Shown: positions 31,392 to 40,292, counted from the first letter of the stretch. The stretch is 64,000 nt of DNA from an uncultured Clostridia bacterium (GCA_902477755.1 CABSIK010000004.1:193238-257237), one strand, 5' to 3'. Notes: generated from the letters alone by a model not told the origin. Made by a program: numbers and translations.

Positions 31392-33500
31392 CTATTTGAA
31401 AATCCGATGGCGCAGACGGGAGAAAAAGCCTTCTTTCTGCGGCGTTTCGGATGGAGTTGTCTCTTGCTCAGCCTGCTGCATCAAAAGCTGTTGGCTGTCA
31501 ACGGCAGTGCCTGTAAAGGGCTTCTTGATGTATTCTCCGTCGGCACAGAGGATACGTGCTTTCACGTTATCGGCTTTGGCTGCATCCATAACATTATGAA
31601 TCTGTGCCTGAATGTCTGGATCATAAACGGGTGCTGCCACTTCCACACGGCGTTCCGTATTTCTTGTCATGAAATCGGCAGAGGAAATATACATTTTCTC
31701 GTTTTTGCCGCTGCCGAAGCAGTAGATACGGGAATGTTCCAGATAACGTCCTACCACGTTGAACACACGGATGTTTTCCGTCATGCCGGGAACCTGCGGC
31801 AGTAAGCAGCAGATGCCGCGGATCATCATCTGAATCTGTACCCCTGCACAGGAGGCTTCTTTCAGCTTTTCGATGATGTCGATATCCGTCAGGGAATTGA
31901 GCTTCAGGAAAATGCGTCCGTCATTTCCTTTTGCGATTTCCTCATCAATGAGGCGCATCACAGAGGTTTTCAGACTCACAGGAGCAACCAGCAGGTTTTT
32001 GTAGCTGCCCATGAGGTTGCCGATGCCCATGTTCTGGAAGAAGATGTTGGCATCATGCCCGATTTCCTGATTGGCTGTCAGCAGAGAAAGGTCTGTGTAC
32101 ATTTCAGCGGTTTTCTCGTTGTAGTTGCCGGTACCAATCTGGGTGATGTACTGGATTTCCCCACGCTCTTTTTTGGTGATGAGGCAGAGTTTGGAATGGA
32201 CTTTGTAGTCTTCGAAGCCGTAAATGATGGTGCATCCAGCTTCCTCCAGACGTTCTGACCAGTCGATGTTGTTCTGCTCGTCAAAACGTGCCCGCAGCTC
32301 GATGAGAACCGTAACGTCCTTACCGTTTTCCGCCGCGTTGCAGAGGTATTCCACCAGTTTGGTCTTTCTTGCCAGACGGTAAATGGTGATTTTAATGGAA
32401 ATGACTGTAGGGTCATTGGACGCTTCTTTAATCATTTGCAGGAAAGGCTCCATGCTTTCAAAGGGATAGGAAAGCAGGATGTCTTTTTTCTGCACCTGCC
32501 GCAGGATGCTTTCATTTTTGTGGATGCGGGCAGGGTACTGTGGTTTAAAAACAGGGTAGGTCAACGCTTTCCGCTTGGTGTCGGTGAGCTTATCCGCCAG
32601 GGAAAATGCATATCCCATGGTCATAGGGGCGGATGTGGTGTAAATCATGGCAGGCGTCAGTGTCAGATGTTCACACAGATAGGAGATGAAATGTTCGCTG
32701 ATAGAATGGGAGATCTCCATACGCACAGGCGCCAGCCGCCGCCGCTGTCCCAGCACTTTCTTCATTTTTTTCCGAAAGTCGCTGCCTACGTCAAAGGCTT
32801 CATCGTCGGGGTTGATATCCGCGTTTCTGGTGATGCAGATACAAACCTTTTCATCGACGGTGTAGTTATCAAAAACCAGATCCATAAATTCCAGTATGAT
32901 ATCTTCCATACGGATATAACGCACATCAACACCCGGCAGGAATAAGACTTCAGGCAGTGCCTGAGGCACGGGGATGACGGCAAAGACCTGTTTGCTTTTG
33001 AATTTCAGCATCGCGCAAACATGGATGACTTTGTTTTGCAGATGTGGAAACGGATGGTGGGTATCCACGATCTGCGGAGATAAGATAGGCAAGACGGAAG
33101 ATTTGAAATACTGCTTCACATATTTCTGCTCCACAGATTCCAATTCTGTAAAGGCAAGGTGAGAAACGCCATGGGCGCGAAGCTGCAATTGAATGTTGCC
33201 AAAGAGTTTATCCCGTTTTTCACAAAGGGGACGCACAGCACGGTAGATGTGGTCAAGCTGCTCTTTGGGGGTCATACCGGATTTGTTGTCGATGGCATTG
33301 GCTTTGACATGCATCATGTCGAAAAGGCTGCCAACGCGAATCATGAAAAATTCATCCAGATTGCTGGTGAAGATAGAAATGAATTTCAGTCGTTCCAGCA
33401 AAGGCAGGGTTTCATCCATGGCTTCACTGAGGACACGGTCGTTGAACCGCAGCCAGGAAAGTTCACGGTTTTGGGTAAATGGATATTTATTGGTGCCCAT
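31392..33500 (-). CDS. ppk: Polyphosphate kinase 1
   Basis: A 702-residue PPK1 that polymerises inorganic polyphosphate from ATP. The N-terminal helical domain starts NRELSWLRFNDRVL, followed by the head domain and two PLD-like C1/C2 domains. The phospho-accepting histidine is near residue 435 in YKVHSKLCLI, and the second conserved histidine is in YLEHSRIY. The last ~25 residues are an extension with a basic FFSRLRHRIFK end. Start ATG at 33500 lies inside the end of ppx, a 14-nt overlap, so ppx-ppk is one coupled operon. Confidence 0.96.
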   Translation of the reverse strand: MGTNKYPFTQNRELSWLRFNDRVLSEAMDETLPLLERLKFISIFTSNLDEFFMIRVGSLFDMMHVKANAIDNKSGMTPKEQLDHIYRAVRPLCEKRDKLFGNIQLQLRAHGVSHLAFTELESVEQKYVKQYFKSSVLPILSPQIVDTHHPFPHLQNKVIHVCAMLKFKSKQVFAVIPVPQALPEVLFLPGVDVRYIRMEDIILEFMDLVFDNYTVDEKVCICITRNADINPDDEAFDVGSDFRKKMKKVLGQRRRLAPVRMEISHSISEHFISYLCEHLTLTPAMIYTTSAPMTMGYAFSLADKLTDTKRKALTYPVFKPQYPARIHKNESILRQVQKKDILLSYPFESMEPFLQMIKEASNDPTVISIKITIYRLARKTKLVEYLCNAAENGKDVTVLIELRARFDEQNNIDWSERLEEAGCTIIYGFEDYKVHSKLCLITKKERGEIQYITQIGTGNYNEKTAEMYTDLSLLTANQEIGHDANIFFQNMGIGNLMGSYKNLLVAPVSLKTSVMRLIDEEIAKGNDGRIFLKLNSLTDIDIIEKLKEASCAGVQIQMMIRGICCLLPQVPGMTENIRVFNVVGRYLEHSRIYCFGSGKNEKMYISSADFMTRNTERRVEVAAPVYDPDIQAQIHNVMDAAKADNVKARILCADGEYIKKPFTGTAVDSQQLLMQQAEQETTPSETPQKEGFFSRLRHRIFK

Positions 33501-34413
33501 GGATTTTCCCCCTCTGTTCTAACAAATAATACAGGTAACCTTCCCTTACACCATAGTTTATGGTGGTGATACGGGAGATATTGTAAAACTCAGCAATGGT
33601 ATATAAAACGGTAATACCGGGCAGGAACGTATGGATACGGTCAGGCGCGGTTTTCAGCAGTTGTTTGATAAAAATATCGGGTGTGTCGCAGGCACTGTCT
33701 AAAATGGCTTTCAGACAGGCAGGATCATAATAAGGGAGGGATTGTTCCTTCTTCTTTTTGGAAACAGCCTGAACCATCTGCATGGCCGCACGAGCAGAAC
33801 CGCCAATGGCGCACAGATCGGAAATAACTGTTTTCTGAGGCGGCAATTCCTGTAATTTTTTGCGCACTTCTTTCTGAATCTGCTGCAATTCGGATTTTCT
33901 TGCGATAAGGTGATTTTTTACATACTGCTGGTATAGGTTCAAAGAGCCCATAGGCAGAGAAGTTGCCCGCTGGATGGTGTGATCCTGATAGAATACCAGC
34001 TCGGTACTGCCGCCGCCGATGTCGGTCAGCAGACCTTTGTCCATTTCCATGGCTTGCAGTGCACCGTAATAGTCGAAGATAGCTTCTTCTTCGCCGGAAA
34101 GGATGCGCACATCAAAGCCGCAGTTTTCCCGAATGGCTTCCAGCACTTCCGGCGCGTTGTTGATGTTGCGCAGGGAAGCGGTGGCGAAAGGAAAAACTTC
34201 CTGAATGGTCATGTGATCCAGAATTTCCTTAAATTCGGAAAGGACTGCAACAGCCTTACGGATACCGCTTTTTTTCAGACAGCGGTCTTTATTGATATAA
34301 CCTGCCAGACCGGCAGGGCTTTTTTTGTTCAGCAATGATTTGATCTGATTATTTTCGATTTTATAAAGCACCAAACGGATGGTGTTGGAGCCGATGTCAA
34401 TAACTGCGTACAA
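33487..34413 (-). CDS. ppx: Ppx/GppA family exopolyphosphatase
   Basis: A 308-residue ASKHA phosphatase. TTG at 34413 is chosen as the start because GAGGGGAA lies 6 nt before it and the protein then begins (M)YAVIDIGSNTIRL, as in the family. An upstream GTG (34479) has no ribosome site. Phosphate-binding motifs are DIGSNT, ATASLRN, SGEEEA and DIGGGSTEL. It is the short form, lacking the C-terminal HD domain of E. coli Ppx, so it could also hydrolyse pppGpp. It overlaps ppk by 14 nt, pairing polyP synthesis and breakdown. Confidence 0.9.
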   Translation of the reverse strand: MYAVIDIGSNTIRLVLYKIENNQIKSLLNKKSPAGLAGYINKDRCLKKSGIRKAVAVLSEFKEILDHMTIQEVFPFATASLRNINNAPEVLEAIRENCGFDVRILSGEEEAIFDYYGALQAMEMDKGLLTDIGGGSTELVFYQDHTIQRATSLPMGSLNLYQQYVKNHLIARKSELQQIQKEVRKKLQELPPQKTVISDLCAIGGSARAAMQMVQAVSKKKKEQSLPYYDPACLKAILDSACDTPDIFIKQLLKTAPDRIHTFLPGITVLYTIAEFYNISRITTINYGVREGYLYYLLEQRGKIHGHQ

Positions 34414-34576
34414 ATTAAATTCCCCTCGTTTTCTACTTTTTTCACTATTATTTTGCCTTTGATTTGTTAAGTCTGCCACTTTATTTCTGTTAAATCTATG
34501 TAAAATCTATAAGAAATCTGTGGAAAATATGTTGCGATGAAATGTTAAATCCTTGATTTTTCAGTCTTTGAAAATG

Positions 34577-35053
34577 TTAAATGTTTGCTTTTGCCGAAAT
34601 GGTTTCCAGATCTACCCGCACAACGCCTGTCTGAGCAAAGTAGCGCTGGATGTATGCGTCGATTTCTTCGTCGCTGTGCTGTGTGTAACGGCGGCAAAGA
34701 AGCTGGAGGGCATGACGTTTTTCTGTTTCTTCCTCTATAAAAGAGGCAGTGCCTTCCGCAATGACGCTTTCATAACGTGTGGTGAAATTTTCGCCGTCTA
34801 CCAGATGCACTTTGGCAAAAGTCAGGCAGACATGAGGATTTTGCTGGATGTTTTCCAGTTTGCGACCTGTTTTGGCACAGTGGAAATACAGGCGGTTTTC
34901 TTCCAGAACCACGGAAACGGGTACGCCGTAAGGCATGTTTTCCCTGTCTGCGGTGGATAATACGGCAAAGTCACAGCTTTCCATAATGGCTCTGGCTTCT
35001 TCCGCTGTTCGTAAGCGGTCTTTTCTGCGTAACGGTGTATTTTTTGTGGACAT
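34577..35053 (-). CDS. Pyridoxamine 5'-phosphate oxidase-like (NimA-type) flavoprotein
   Basis: A 158-residue split-barrel flavin-binding protein. CDFAVLSTADRENMPYGVPVSVV, LYFHCAKTGRKLENIQQNPHVCL and RYESVIAEGTA match the PNPOx-like family that includes NimA-type nitroimidazole-resistance proteins. Members bind FMN or haem and reduce small aromatic compounds. It is probably a redox housekeeping protein, and drug resistance cannot be inferred from sequence alone. Monocistronic on the minus strand; its start faces the csoR promoter. Confidence 0.82.
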   Translation of the reverse strand: MSTKNTPLRRKDRLRTAEEARAIMESCDFAVLSTADRENMPYGVPVSVVLEENRLYFHCAKTGRKLENIQQNPHVCLTFAKVHLVDGENFTTRYESVIAEGTASFIEEETEKRHALQLLCRRYTQHSDEEIDAYIQRYFAQTGVVRVDLETISAKANI

Positions 35054-35123
35054 GTGTATTCCCCCTTTTTCTATTCATCATACAACTGTATGCAGAAAAA
35101 AGAAAGAAAAATATAAAAAAGTA

Positions 35124-35152
35124 TTGCGCCTACCATTTTGGTATGATATACT
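35124..35152 (+). promoter_or_regulatory. Promoter of csoR-copA
   Basis: TTGCGC (35124-35129), 17-nt spacer, TATACT (35147-35152). Confidence 0.65.
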
Positions 35153-35168
35153 GTCCTCAGAAATAATA

Positions 35169-35182
35169 CCCCCCTAGGGGGG
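35169..35182 (+). promoter_or_regulatory. Probable CsoR operator
   Basis: A perfect 14-bp palindrome C6-TA-G6, within the larger TACCC...GGGTG pattern typical of CsoR sites. It lies about 5-18 nt after the expected transcription start, between promoter and csoR. Confidence 0.75.
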
Positions 35183-35214
35183 AGGGTGTAGAGAAGAAGG
35201 AAAGGTGTGGTAAC

Positions 35215-35478
35215 ATGCGTGCAGATAAAGATAAAATTACGAAACTGCTGAAAACAGCCAGAGGACAGCTGGATGGGATTTTGAAAATGGTAGAGGACAA
35301 TCGCTATTGTATGGATATTTCCCAACAGCTTATGGCAGTGGAAGCCATTCTCAACAAAGCAAATAAAGAAATTTTGACAGCCCACTTGAAGGGCTGCGTG
35401 GTGGCAGCCACCACCGATGCCGAAAAAGAAGAAAAGGTTGACGAACTGGTGGCTATGCTGGGCAAGATACTGAAATAA
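35215..35478 (+). CDS. csoR: Copper-sensing repressor CsoR
   Basis: An 87-residue all-helical DUF156 repressor. The Cu(I) ligand set C32-H57-C61 (YCMDIS, AHLKGC) matches the CsoR Cys-His-Cys fingerprint and rules out the RcnR (Ni/Co) pattern. It would release the C6TAG6 operator on binding Cu(I) and derepress copA, which begins 12 nt downstream. Start ATG 35215 with AAAGGTG upstream. Autoregulation is likely since it shares the promoter. Confidence 0.92.
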   Translation: MRADKDKITKLLKTARGQLDGILKMVEDNRYCMDISQQLMAVEAILNKANKEILTAHLKGCVVAATTDAEKEEKVDELVAMLGKILK

Positions 35479-35490
35479 GGAGGAAATGCC

Positions 35491-38025
35491 ATGAAACAAA
35501 AATTTGACGTGACGGGTATGACCTGTTCTGCCTGCTCCGCCCATGTGGAGAAAAGCGTCAGCAAACTGGAAGGCGTCCAGTGTGTCAATGTAAATCTGCT
35601 CCAGAACAGTATGGTAGTGGAGTATGACGATCACGCCCTTGGCACCACAGATATCATCCATGCGGTGGAAAGCGGCGGTTATGGGGCATCGGTGCAGGGT
35701 GAAACCAAAACGCAGGAAGCGCCGAAAAATGTGGCGGCAGAGGAAATGCACCATATGAAACGGCGGCTCATTGCATCTTTTTGTTTTCTGATTCCCTTGT
35801 TCTATATCTCCATGGGACATATGATGGGAGCGCCATTGCCTGCCATTTTGCTGGGGGACGAAAATGTCATGATTTTCGCTTTGACACAGCTGTTCTTGAC
35901 CATTCCCGTCCTCATCATCAACAAAAAATATTATGTGGTTGGTTTCAAGGCTTTGTGGAATCGCGCACCCAATATGGATTCCCTCATTGCGTTGGGTTCT
36001 GCGGCGTCAGTGGTTTACAGTGTGTTTGCCATTTATTCCATGGCTTACGCTATGGGGCATGGGGATTTGATGACAGCCCATCATTATGGTATGGAGCTGT
36101 ATTTTGAATCCGCTGCCATGATTTTGACCCTCATTACCGTGGGAAAATATATGGAAACCCGTTCCAAAGGGAAAACTTCCGAAGCCATCAGCAAGCTCAT
36201 GGACTTGGCGCCCAAAACAGCTACCGTCCTGCGAAATGGCGTGGAACAGGAAATTCCTGTGGAAGAAGTGGTGACAGGGGATACTATCATCGTCAAACCG
36301 GGACAGCGGATTCCCGTGGACGGTAAAATCAGCGAAGGCTTTTCCGCTGTGGATGAAAGTGCCATCACTGGGGAAAGCATCCCTGTGGAAAAACAGGTGG
36401 GAGATACGGTCATTGGCGCAACGGTGAACAAAAGCGGTTATTTCCGCATGACAGCCACAAGAGTCGGCAAAGATACCACTTTATCCCAGATTATCGCATT
36501 GGTGGAAGAAGCTGGGGCGTCCAAAGCGCCTATTGCAAAACTGGCAGATAAAGTCAGCGGTGTATTTGTACCTGTAGTTATTACCATTGCCATTCTGGCG
36601 GCAGTCATCTGGTTTGTGGCTGGCAATCAGCCTTTCTCCTTTGCTTTGTCCATCGGCATTGCGGTGCTTGTCATTTCCTGCCCCTGCGCTTTGGGTCTGG
36701 CGACACCTACGGCAATCATGGTGGGAACAGGCAAAGGCGCCGAATACGGTATTCTGGTAAAATCTGCTGAAAGTCTGGAAATTGCCCATCAGGTGCAGAC
36801 GGTGGTGCTGGATAAAACAGGGACTTTGACAGAAGGCAAGCCCGTTGTTACCGATGTAGTACTGGCAAAAGGCATCCTGCGGAACCGTCTGCTGAAACAG
36901 GTGGCGGCAGTGGAAGCCCTTTCGGAGCATCCCTTAGCAGAAGCCATCGTTGCCTATGCCAAAGAAAAAGAAGTGCCCTTTGAAAAGGCGGAAAACCTCA
37001 CCGCAACAGCAGGTCAGGGCGTGGAAGCCGATGTGGCAGGAAAACATATTCTGGCTGGGAATCTGAAAATGATGCAGGAAAGAGGCATCCAGCTGGGAGA
37101 ATGGGAAGAAAAAGCCGTGGAACTGGCAGAAGCAGGGAAAACCCCTCTGTTCTTTGCGGAAAACGAAACATTTCTGGGCATTGTGGCGCTGGCAGATACG
37201 TTGAAGCCTACCAGCAAAGCGGCAGTGGATGCTTTTCATCAGATGGGCATTGAAGTGGTCATGCTCACAGGGGACAATAAGCGGACAGCACAAGCCATTG
37301 CCAAGGAATTGGATATACAGGTCATTGCGGAAGTTTTGCCTCAGGATAAGGAACGGGAAGTGCGCCGTTTGCAGGAACAGGGCAAAAAAGTTGCCATGAT
37401 TGGTGACGGCATCAACGACGCTCCTGCTCTTATGCGTGCGGACGTAGGCGTTGCCATCGGCGCAGGTACAGACGTTGCTATGGAATCGGCTGATATTATC
37501 TTAATGAAAAGCGACTTGATGGATGCGGTGACAGCTATCGAACTGAGCCACGCCACCATCCGCAATATCAAAGAAAATCTGTTCTGGGCATTTTTCTATA
37601 ATGCCTGCGGTATCCCTCTGGCGGCTGGGGTGTTCTATCCTTTCTTGGAATGGAAACTGAATCCCATGTTTGCGGCGGCGGCTATGAGTTTCAGCTCTGC
37701 TTTTGTGGTGGGGAACGCCCTCAGACTGCGGCTGTTCCGCCCGAAATACGCTAAGACAACAACGGCTTTGCCGAAAGAAGATATACAGAAAGAATCAAAT
37801 CATAAGGAGGAAATTGGTATGAAAAAAGTATTGAAAATCGAAGGTATGATGTGTGGTCATTGCACAGGCAGAGTGGAAAAAGCCCTCAACGATCTGGAAG
37901 GTGTAACAGCGGAAGTAAGTCTGGAAGGCAAAAGCGCAACGGTGACACTGTCCAAGGATGTCAGCGATGAAACACTGGTGCAGACTGTCACAGACGCAGG
38001 CTACGAAGTGGTAGATATTCAGTAA
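35491..38025 (+). CDS. copA: Copper-exporting P1B-ATPase with C-terminal CopZ-like domain
   Basis: An 844-residue Cu(I) P-type ATPase. Domains: N-terminal HMA with MTCSAC (~10-14), eight predicted helices, the TGE actuator (ITGES), metal-site CPC (about 396-398, SCPCALG), phosphorylation site DKTGT (about 441), GDGINDAP (about 637). After helix 8 a ~25-residue linker leads to a second HMA domain (777-844) with GMMCGHC. The linker DNA holds AGGAGG (37805-37810) 8 nt before an in-frame ATG (37819), so a free 68-residue CopZ-like chaperone could be made by internal initiation. It exports copper under CsoR control. Confidence 0.93.
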   Translation: MKQKFDVTGMTCSACSAHVEKSVSKLEGVQCVNVNLLQNSMVVEYDDHALGTTDIIHAVESGGYGASVQGETKTQEAPKNVAAEEMHHMKRRLIASFCFLIPLFYISMGHMMGAPLPAILLGDENVMIFALTQLFLTIPVLIINKKYYVVGFKALWNRAPNMDSLIALGSAASVVYSVFAIYSMAYAMGHGDLMTAHHYGMELYFESAAMILTLITVGKYMETRSKGKTSEAISKLMDLAPKTATVLRNGVEQEIPVEEVVTGDTIIVKPGQRIPVDGKISEGFSAVDESAITGESIPVEKQVGDTVIGATVNKSGYFRMTATRVGKDTTLSQIIALVEEAGASKAPIAKLADKVSGVFVPVVITIAILAAVIWFVAGNQPFSFALSIGIAVLVISCPCALGLATPTAIMVGTGKGAEYGILVKSAESLEIAHQVQTVVLDKTGTLTEGKPVVTDVVLAKGILRNRLLKQVAAVEALSEHPLAEAIVAYAKEKEVPFEKAENLTATAGQGVEADVAGKHILAGNLKMMQERGIQLGEWEEKAVELAEAGKTPLFFAENETFLGIVALADTLKPTSKAAVDAFHQMGIEVVMLTGDNKRTAQAIAKELDIQVIAEVLPQDKEREVRRLQEQGKKVAMIGDGINDAPALMRADVGVAIGAGTDVAMESADIILMKSDLMDAVTAIELSHATIRNIKENLFWAFFYNACGIPLAAGVFYPFLEWKLNPMFAAAAMSFSSAFVVGNALRLRLFRPKYAKTTTALPKEDIQKESNHKEEIGMKKVLKIEGMMCGHCTGRVEKALNDLEGVTAEVSLEGKSATVTLSKDVSDETLVQTVTDAGYEVVDIQ

Positions 38026-38031
38026 TGAAAA

Positions 38032-38063
38032 AAGGAAATCTTCTGATTTTAGAAGATTTCCTT
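38032..38063 (+). terminator. Hairpin after copA
   Basis: AAGGAAATCTTCT (38032-38044) pairs with AGAAGATTTCCTT (38051-38063). There is no good T tract; it runs directly into the dispersed repeat copy B. Confidence 0.55.
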
Positions 38064-38176
38064 AGGGGCATCTTCATAAGAAAACAAAGAAAGCCGAAAT
38101 CCTTATCATGATAAAGGATTTCGGCTTTCTTATGATATTGAGATTTTATTTGATATGTTTTCTTAAGGGGAAGTTG
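38061..38176 (+). repeat. Dispersed hairpin repeat, copy B
   Basis: TTAGGGGCATCTTCATAAG start, AAGAAAGCCGAAATCC pairing with GGATTTCGGCTTTCTT, and a GTTTTCTTAAGGGGAAG end. Relative to copy A, one stem pair is T-A to C-G with both sides changed. Confidence 0.88.
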
Positions 38177-38182
38177 CTTTTT

Positions 38183-38605
38183 TTATATGCTTTCTTTTTT
38201 ATGGAGAAAATACAGGCAGAGAATCCCTTCCAGCAGAAGCAGGCAGGGAACCATGATTTCCAGATAAAGGAGTCCTGTCAGTCCGTAATAGGCAGGCACA
38301 AACAGCAGGGACAGAACAAAGGCGACGCTGTCCACATTTCCAAAGGAAATTTCCAGATAGGAAACACAAAGACTGGCAAAAAACATCAATGAAAAAATGG
38401 CGTAGAATTTCAGCCAGAAAGTATTTTGCCGAAAACGGAACAGCAGATAAAAACACAGCCCTACATAAAGAAAACTGAACCCCACACCCAAGAAAGATGG
38501 TGCAGCATTATAGAAGCAGTCTATGAAGTTGCAGATGTAAGCCAGTATGTGTATGGGAACCAATGGCAAAAGGGGATACCAAGGCTGTCTGCGAAGTTTT
38601 TCCAT
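38183..38605 (-). CDS. Small integral membrane protein
   Basis: A 140-residue protein. ATG 38605 is chosen because AAGGAAG lies 8 nt before it; longer frames to 38689 lack a site. After a short basic N-terminus there are four hydrophobic helices (about 12-30, 38-55, 62-82, 95-125) with short loops. No charged active-site pattern was recognised. The family is unknown to me. Monocistronic, transcribed toward repeat copy B. Confidence 0.6.
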   Translation of the reverse strand: MEKLRRQPWYPLLPLVPIHILAYICNFIDCFYNAAPSFLGVGFSFLYVGLCFYLLFRFRQNTFWLKFYAIFSLMFFASLCVSYLEISFGNVDSVAFVLSLLFVPAYYGLTGLLYLEIMVPCLLLLEGILCLYFLHKKESI

Positions 38606-38698
38606 AAAATGCACTTCCTTTCCGAAATAAATGTCTGACATATAAGAATAGTGTACGGAAGTAAAAAGATGGCTGTCAATGGGAATCATGCATCAAAA

Positions 38699-38739
38699 AA
38701 AGCCTATATTTTCGGCAATGAGCTGAAAATATAGGCTTT
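38699..38739 (-). terminator. Terminator of the AlkD-like gene
   Basis: A perfect 15-bp stem AAAGCCTATATTTTC with GAAAATATAGGCTTT; on the minus strand it ends in T residues. Confidence 0.85.
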
Positions 38740-38745
38740 TTGTCT

Positions 38746-39465
38746 TTATGAGAGCAGGCTTTTCAGATAGGCTTTGTCCTCATCAGAAACCCGTCTGGAT
38801 TCCCGTGCCTTCTGTACGAATTTGCGGAACACCCAAGGGTCTAAATTGGCGGCAAGGACAGCTTTTTTGGTTTCCGCAGGGAATTTCACCCATGCTTCTG
38901 CCAGAAGCCATGCCTGCGCCATGCGGACATAATAAAAGTCTGCGTCCACTGCCAGTGTACGGGACAGAACGGTGTTGATGGTGGTGGGTGTCAGATAGTG
39001 CCCCAGCATGATGATAAGCCCTACCCGTACTGTCCATGGATTCAGGGAGGAAAGATATACGGCGGTATAGCGGAAATAATGGGCTTTGTCGGCTTTATGG
39101 GACAATACTTTTTTTAGGGAGGAGCAGAAAGTATCGCAAATTGCCCAGTTTTCTGTCAGGAATTTTGCCACTTCATCACTGTGGGGAAGAAAGTCTACAT
39201 AAGGCAGTTCCGTTGCCACCAGTCCATAAAGGAGCCGTTCTTCGTGGTATGTTTTGCCGCAGACTTCCAGAAATCCTTCAGGGTCTCCTTTTGCAATGGC
39301 TTTGGCTGTTTTCCGCAGGAAGGGCAGCCTGAGCCCAAGAGTGGGCAGTTCTGAAGCCAGTAGTTTTTCGTTAAAAATACGGTAGGTTTCGTCTGTCTCC
39401 TGCTTCAATGCAGTAAGAAAATCATCATAGGTTTCCGGTGTCCAGCGCTCCGGCATCGCATACAT
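38746..39465 (-). CDS. AlkD-like DNA alkylation repair protein
   Basis: A 239-residue HEAT-like-repeat protein of the AlkD/AlkC family. LPFLRKTAKAIAKGD, EERLLYGLVATELPYVDF, NWAICDTFCSSLK and HYFRYTAVYLSSLNPWTVRVGLIIML are typical of bacterial DNA alkylation repair proteins. AlkD removes bulky or positively charged alkylpurines (N3, N7) without base flipping. The WAICD segment contains the Trp and Asp that correspond to the lesion-contact region. ATG 39465 follows AGGAAG with 6-nt spacing. Monocistronic. Confidence 0.85.
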   Translation of the reverse strand: MYAMPERWTPETYDDFLTALKQETDETYRIFNEKLLASELPTLGLRLPFLRKTAKAIAKGDPEGFLEVCGKTYHEERLLYGLVATELPYVDFLPHSDEVAKFLTENWAICDTFCSSLKKVLSHKADKAHYFRYTAVYLSSLNPWTVRVGLIIMLGHYLTPTTINTVLSRTLAVDADFYYVRMAQAWLLAEAWVKFPAETKKAVLAANLDPWVFRKFVQKARESRRVSDEDKAYLKSLLS

Positions 39466-39532
39466 AAAATCACTTCCTGTTTCTATAAATATGTAAAAAT
39501 TTGGTTCAAAAATGCATTTTCAGACAGCAAAA

Positions 39533-39645
39533 AAGACGGCAGTTTGTTTTGGGGGGAACTGCCGCCTTCTTTGAAAGGGCTGTCATTGTCGATACATGAA
39601 AAACGGAATTGGGGGGAGTTTTCCATGTACGGAGGGACAATGACA
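39533..39645 (+). other. Twin hairpins in the AlkD-DtxR intergenic region
   Basis: The gap 39466-39891 holds no convincing gene; two small minus-strand frames lack ribosome sites. It contains a 12-bp stem (39533-39544 with 39557-39568, one mismatch) and a larger stem with TGTCATTGTC (39581-39590) against GACAATGACA (39636-39645). Each hairpin has a G6 run in its loop (TTGGGGGGA). Role unknown. Confidence 0.4.
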
Positions 39646-39723
39646 TGAAGAGATGAAAAGTTTGATTCAATACGCAAAACCGCCAGGAGAGGGCGATTTT
39701 ACGCAGAAACAAGCATTTTTGAT

Positions 39724-39746
39724 ATACAGGTGTATGATGCCTGTAT
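39724..39746 (+). promoter_or_regulatory. Palindrome upstream of the DtxR-like gene
   Basis: ATACAGG, nine nt, CCTGTAT: a perfect dyad about 90 nt before the predicted promoter. Possible metalloregulator operator, but no consensus match. Confidence 0.3.
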
Positions 39747-39833
39747 ACGTATCTTTATGATGCAATATTTTCCGTAAATTGTCAATGGAAAGTGTAAAAT
39801 TTTTTGAGAAAAGCGAAAGTTTTGTATTTGCAG

Positions 39834-39862
39834 TTGTAACTTTGGGGAAACTCTGTTACCAT
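39834..39862 (+). promoter_or_regulatory. Promoter of the DtxR-like gene
   Basis: TTGTAA (39834-39839), 17-nt spacer, TACCAT (39857-39862). Confidence 0.5.
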
Positions 39863-39891
39863 AGAAAAAAGCTGAACTTTGGGGTGAGAGA

Positions 39892-40287
39892 ATGATCAAA
39901 ACAAGAGAATCCATGGAAAATTACCTGGAAACCATATATATTTTGCAGCAGAAAACAGGCTACGTCCGTGCCATTGACATTGCCACAGAACTGGGTTTCA
40001 GTAAGCCCAGTGTCAGCAATGCCATGAAAAAACTACGGGCAGAGGGATACATTACCGTTACAGACCGCAGTAAGATCACTTTGACAGAAGCAGGTGAAAA
40101 AGTTGCCACAGCCACTTATGAGCGGCATTGTGTCATTGCCGCATCTCTTATGCGCATTGGTGTTTCGGAAAAAACAGCACTGGAGGATGCCTGTCGCATG
40201 GAGCATATCATCAGCGAGGAAACCTTCGCCTGCATGAAGCGGCACCATGAAGAAAGCCTGCATGAAATCCAGCAAAAAGAATCTTAA
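39892..40287 (+). CDS. DtxR/MntR family metal-dependent regulator
   Basis: A 131-residue winged-helix repressor. MENYLETIYILQQKTGYVRAIDIA is the DtxR-family N-terminus, FSKPSVSNAMKKLRAEGYI the recognition helix, and the C-terminal dimerisation region carries metal-ligand candidates (ERHCVI, CRMEHIISEE, Cys and two His/Glu pairs). It has no SH3 domain, so it resembles MntR/short IdeR forms and probably responds to Mn(II) or Fe(II). Start ATG 39892 follows GGGGTGAGA. Regulatory targets are not adjacent; the next gene converges. Confidence 0.86.
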   Translation: MIKTRESMENYLETIYILQQKTGYVRAIDIATELGFSKPSVSNAMKKLRAEGYITVTDRSKITLTEAGEKVATATYERHCVIAASLMRIGVSEKTALEDACRMEHIISEETFACMKRHHEESLHEIQQKES

Positions 40288-40292
40288 GATAG

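Noticed and set aside
39483..39712. Two small minus-strand frames before the DtxR-like gene
   Set aside because: No ribosome sites and they overlap hairpins.
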